From contig JBLHSN010000293.1 of assembly GCA_047626195.1 (NCBI GenBank), positions 1 through 7,601 on the forward strand: 7,601 nt of DNA, in the 5' to 3' direction. The first letter of the stretch is position 1. Every line of letters starts with the position of its first letter. Below, one piece after another: positions 5,083-7,601 of the stretch. A program made the translations under genes and the position numbers. The notes beneath the pieces are model-generated. The model did no database searches and was not told the DNA's origin. It saw only the letters and a list, made by a program, of their open reading frames with translations. Source of the DNA: CAJXTB01 sp047626195 (lineage in GTDB: Bacteria; Myxococcota_A; UBA796; GCA-2862545).

Positions 5083-7601
5083 CTAGGATGGGTCGGGAGA
5101 CGCCCTACCGGGCCTTATTCTCCGGCGCCGGAGGACGAGACCGAGTGCGATGAGGCCGACGAATCCCACCGGTCCGCCGCCACTGCCGTCGCAGTCGCAG
5201 CCACCGGCGACGTACAGCTCGGTGTCAGTGTCGGTGTCGGTGTCAGTGTCGGGCTCGGTGTCGGTGTCGGTGTCGGGCTCTGGCAGATCGTCTGACGCAT
5301 CTGTCGGGTCGGTCTCATGGTCCACTTCGTCGCCGTCGTTGGTGCCGCCGCCATCGGTGTCCGGGTTGTTGGGGTCTGTTCCGAGCTGGTCCTCTTCAAA
5401 GTCGGTCAGGCCGTCGTCGTCGCTGTCGTCGTCGTTGGGGTCTGTTCCGAGCTGGTCCTCTTCAAAGTCGGTCAGGCCGTCGTCGTCGCTGTCGTCGTCG
5501 TTGGGGTCTGTGCCGTTGTCGAGTTCGGCCTGATCGGACAAGCCATCGTTGTCGCTGTCGACGCAGAACAGGTCGTCCGTGGGGTCGTTCGGGTCGCACT
5601 CACCTTGGTCGGGCTCATAGAGTCCGTCGTGGTTAGCATCCTCGATGCCGTCGCCTGTGTTGCCCTCATCTGTGTCGCCAGAGGTGGGGTCGGTGGTGGT
5701 CTCTGGGTCTTCGTCCGCCACGAACACCTGCGCGTCGGTGTCGTCGCCTTCCGGCTCAGCAAGGCCGCTCTCGGTGCCATCCAACAGGCCGTCGGCATCG
5801 GTATCGGAGTCGAGTGGGTCGCTCTCGCCGTCATCGAAAACGCCGTTGTTGTTGGCATCTTCGGTACCATCGAGCAAGCCGTCATCATCCGTGTCGTCGT
5901 CGCCGGGGTCCGTCTCATCGTCCTCGACACTGCCGCTGAGGTCGGCGTCTTCGATGCCATCTAGAATGCCATCGTCGTCGGTGTCGTCGCGGGTGGGGTC
6001 TGTGACGGTATCGGTGTCGGCATCCGCGACGAACACCTCGTCATCGGTAGCGTCGGCGTCCTCGGGCTCGGACAGGCCGCTCTCCTGGCCGTCTGTGAGT
6101 CCGTCGGCGTCGGAGTCGATGTTGCTCGGGTCGGTCTCATCGTCTCCCACGGCACCGTTGGTGTCTGCGTCTTCGGTGCCATCCAGAAGGCCGTCGTCGT
6201 CGGTGTCGGCATCGGTTGGGTCGGTTGTGGTGTCGGGGTCAGCATCGGGTATGAACGTATCGCTGGTGGCGCCCGGCACTTCGGGTTCGGTATAGCCGAG
6301 CTCGGTGCCGTCTTGAATGCCGTCGCCGTCCGTGTCGGGCTCGTTCGGGTCGGTGCCGGTCACTGCGTGCTCGGTGAGATCGGTGATACCGTCGTTGTCG
6401 GCGTCATCGCAAGCGCTGTAAGTGACGCCATTGTCGGTGATGCCGTCGACGATACCGTCGCAGTTGCCGTCGGTGCCGTCACAGGTCTCCCGTTCAACGA
6501 GCCCTTCCGTTGCGTCGCACTCGGTACCCGAGCCATCGTCCAGGCAGACCAGATTGCCTTGCACTTCACAGGCTCCAGTGCCGACGGTGCACTCCCCGCC
6601 GACGTCAAAGCCGTTGTCGGGGGCTCCATCGCAGTCGTCATCGAGGCCATCGCAGTCTTCGGTGCTTGGATCCAGAGGCGCTGCATTGCAGTCGACGCCA
6701 GTCAGTGAGTCGCTGCACTGGAGCGTTCCCGTGTTGAAGCACTGGCCCTGACCCACATTGCAGTCGTCGCCCAGGGTCACAAAGTCCTCGTCCAGGGAGC
6801 CGTCACAGTCGTTGTCGAGTCCGTCGCACAGCTCGTCGGCGGTGGGGCCTGGGACCGCGGCACAGTCGACGTCGGAGCCGTTGCTCAGACACACGAAGAC
6901 GCCGGTCTCGGCGCACTCGCCAAGTCCCTCCTCGCAGGGGTTGCCCAGGGTTGGCCAGGCGTCGTCGGCCGCTCCGCTGCAGTTGTTGTCGAGGCCGTCA
7001 CACAGCTCGTCTTGCGGGACCTCGCCATCGTCGCAGAGCCCGTTAATCACGACATCGTAGGTGGCCGTGGTGGTGGAGGCGGGAGCGGTGTCCGAGCTGC
7101 GGAACTCGCTGACGCGACGTAGGGTGGCGCCGCTCTGTGAGCCGTCATCGACCAGACAGAGAGTCGCGGTGTAGGGGATGTCGACCTGGGTCGCGCCGTC
7201 GAGCGGGGCTACGCCGCGAGGCTCAGCATCGGTGACCGCTACGTTCGACAGTTCAAAACCGACCCAGCGGACGTCGGACAGGTCTACGGTGCCGAGTGCG
7301 TCGAGCGCGGCTGTGGCGTCGCAGGGCGCGGCCTCGGAGCACACGACGAAGTCGAGGTTTGGGTTGCCGTTGGCGGGGTCGAGCTCGCTGGCGTCGAGCA
7401 GTGCCCCGGGGTCGAGGTCGGCGTTGGTCAGCCAGATGCGCACGGCGTCGACCGAGTCGGCACCGGTGAACAGCGCGTTGACATTGCCGTCATCGACAGC
7501 GTGGTCGCCCGTACGCGGGATCGGTTGGTACACGATTGCGTTGCGTGCGGAGCCGGCGTTGGCGTTCTGCAGCGAGCCATCGGAGTTGTAGGCCGTGTTG
7601 A
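5083..7601 (-). CDS. MopE/TSP3 repeat surface protein with MYXO-CTERM-like tail (5' partial)
   Basis: Seen: 838 residues up to a TAG at 5085-5083. The frame stays open to the right edge, with coherent sequence (NTAYNSDGSLQNANAG) upstream of the first GTG at 7533, so the true start and any signal peptide lie outside. Order from the N-terminus: an uncharacterised, probably beta-rich segment (about 7601-7020); four MopE-type motifs of the form CDGLDNDCDG separated by Cys/Gly-rich linkers (about 7015-6430); many Asp-rich units of the form DTDDDGLLDGTE with TDP turns (about 6430-5290), like calcium-binding thrombospondin type-3 repeats; a DT/EP linker (5280-5221); then GGCDCDGSGGG, one hydrophobic helix and RRRR. 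Known: MYXO-CTERM tails (Cys, helix, Arg cluster) direct export and processing by myxosortase in Myxococcota. Inferred: a cell-surface or secreted, cation-binding structural protein or adhesin. Odd: 11 residues follow the Arg cluster, longer than the usual tail. Ligand and true role are unknown. Confidence 0.88.
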   Translation of the reverse strand, partial: NTAYNSDGSLQNANAGSARNAIVYQPIPRTGDHAVDDGNVNALFTGADSVDAVRIWLTNADLDPGALLDASELDPANGNPNLDFVVCSEAAPCDATAALDALGTVDLSDVRWVGFELSNVAVTDAEPRGVAPLDGATQVDIPYTATLCLVDDGSQSGATLRRVSEFRSSDTAPASTTTATYDVVINGLCDDGEVPQDELCDGLDNNCSGAADDAWPTLGNPCEEGLGECAETGVFVCLSNGSDVDCAAVPGPTADELCDGLDNDCDGSLDEDFVTLGDDCNVGQGQCFNTGTLQCSDSLTGVDCNAAPLDPSTEDCDGLDDDCDGAPDNGFDVGGECTVGTGACEVQGNLVCLDDGSGTECDATEGLVERETCDGTDGNCDGIVDGITDNGVTYSACDDADNDGITDLTEHAVTGTDPNEPDTDGDGIQDGTELGYTEPEVPGATSDTFIPDADPDTTTDPTDADTDDDGLLDGTEDADTNGAVGDDETDPSNIDSDADGLTDGQESGLSEPEDADATDDEVFVADADTDTVTDPTRDDTDDDGILDGIEDADLSGSVEDDETDPGDDDTDDDGLLDGTEDANNNGVFDDGESDPLDSDTDADGLLDGTESGLAEPEGDDTDAQVFVADEDPETTTDPTSGDTDEGNTGDGIEDANHDGLYEPDQGECDPNDPTDDLFCVDSDNDGLSDQAELDNGTDPNDDDSDDDGLTDFEEDQLGTDPNDDDSDDDGLTDFEEDQLGTDPNNPDTDGGGTNDGDEVDHETDPTDASDDLPEPDTDTDTEPDTDTDTDTDTELYVAGGCDCDGSGGGPVGFVGLIALGLVLRRRRIRPGRASPDPS
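5172..5204 (-). other. MYXO-CTERM-like Cys/Gly motif
   Basis: The minus strand encodes GGCDCDGSGGG just before the terminal hydrophobic helix (PVGFVGLIALGLVL) and RRRR. A Cys-containing motif ahead of a single helix and an Arg cluster is the layout of the MYXO-CTERM sorting signal. Two Cys are present, so either could be the processed or lipid-modified residue. Confidence 0.65.
5221..5280 (-). repeat. Hexanucleotide tract coding a DT/EP linker
   Basis: Ten 6-bp units lie back to back: eight of the form RGTGTC and two GGGCTC as read on the plus strand. On the coding strand they give Asp-Thr pairs broken by Glu-Pro pairs, a flexible acidic spacer between the repeat body and the sorting tail. 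Gain or loss of units by slippage would change linker length without breaking the frame. Confidence 0.85.
5369..5500 (-). repeat. Perfect 66-bp tandem duplication
   Basis: Positions 5369-5434 and 5435-5500 are identical over 66 bp, with only the first 11 bases matching again at 5501. Each copy encodes the same 22-residue TSP3-like unit (DDDSDDDGLTDFEEDQLG plus TDPN). Neighbouring units of the same type have drifted apart, so this copy is recent or has been homogenised. Confidence 0.95.
5527..6303 (-). repeat. Three higher-order repeat modules in the acidic stalk
   Basis: Three modules begin with E(L/S)G(Y/L)(T/S/A)EPE, continue through an FIPDAD / VFVADAD / VFVADED strand and a TDPT turn, and end with Asp-rich DGL/DGTE units. 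They span 6303-6085 (73 codons), 6084-5773 (104 codons) and 5772-5527 (82 codons). The middle module has roughly one extra DTDDDGLLDGTE unit. The arrangement shows that duplication acted on whole multi-unit blocks as well as on single units. Confidence 0.8.
6430..7015 (-). repeat. Four MopE-type putative metal-binding repeats
   Basis: Four copies of a Cys-Asp motif follow one another at about 7011-6961 (ELCDGLDNNCSG), 6837-6787 (ELCDGLDNDCDG), 6661-6607 (EDCDGLDDDCDG) and 6492-6442 (ETCDGTDGNCDG), spaced about 165-180 bp. Linkers carry further Cys in a C..G.G.C...G...C pattern. Known: this motif is shared with the MopE family, described as copper or metal binding, and is common in myxobacterial surface proteins. 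The first copy has Ser where the others have Asp, and the last lacks the Leu-Asp step. Confidence 0.85.

Noticed and set aside
5221..5500. CRISPR array suggested by short regular repeats
   Set aside because: The repeats are in-frame coding units without unique spacers and without palindromic repeat ends.
5317..5964. A 215-codon plus-strand frame with Val-rich repeats
   Set aside because: It is the mirror of the Asp-codon repeats of the surface protein (GTC against GAC), so length and periodicity are artefacts of the real gene.
7531..7533. GTG as the start of the repeat surface protein
   Set aside because: The same frame continues to the window edge with protein-like sequence and the GTG has no clear ribosome-binding site; an exported protein should also begin with a signal peptide, which is absent here.

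Overview
The window looks like chromosomal DNA from a myxobacterium-like member of Myxococcota (formerly Deltaproteobacteria). The base composition is GC-rich. The right-hand gene joins a MopE-type putative metal-binding array to thrombospondin type-3-like Asp-rich repeats and ends in a Cys-containing MYXO-CTERM-like tail, a combination characteristic of that phylum. This taxonomic call is an inference from protein architecture; there is no rRNA or other marker gene here.

Layout, left to right. (1) Positions 2002 down to 1, minus strand: the first 667 codons of a large multidomain synthase that leaves the window at its 3' end. It carries a complete, active-looking ketosynthase domain followed by a second ketosynthase-fold domain without the active-site Cys. 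This KS-CLF order is that of PfaC-type subunits of polyunsaturated fatty acid / secondary lipid synthases. (2) Positions 2003-2243: a divergent intergenic region with a perfect 18-bp palindrome. (3) Positions 2244-3203, plus strand: a polytopic membrane protein, possibly a very divergent MotA/TolQ/ExbB-like protein, with an internally repeated octapeptide. (4) Positions 3259-4941, plus strand: a zinc M3-family oligoendopeptidase with an intact HECGH site. (5) Positions 4942-5082: a short convergent intergenic region with nested inverted repeats, possibly a bidirectional terminator. (6) Positions 7601 down to 5083, minus strand: the C-terminal 838 residues of a very acidic, repeat-built surface protein whose start lies outside the window.

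The two plus-strand genes are 55 bp apart and may be co-transcribed, but nothing in their sequences ties them to one pathway. The KS-CLF gene is divergent from them and is the first gene of its own transcription unit, so the rest of any lipid or polyketide synthase cluster should lie to the left. The repeat protein is convergent with the peptidase and is most likely an independent surface or export function. I see no tRNA, rRNA, CRISPR array, insertion sequence or phage gene. No stretch over 300 bp lacks a gene. I did not find a clearly new system; the best leads are the KS-CLF synthase, the octapeptide repeat in the membrane protein, and the recently duplicated repeat units in the surface protein.
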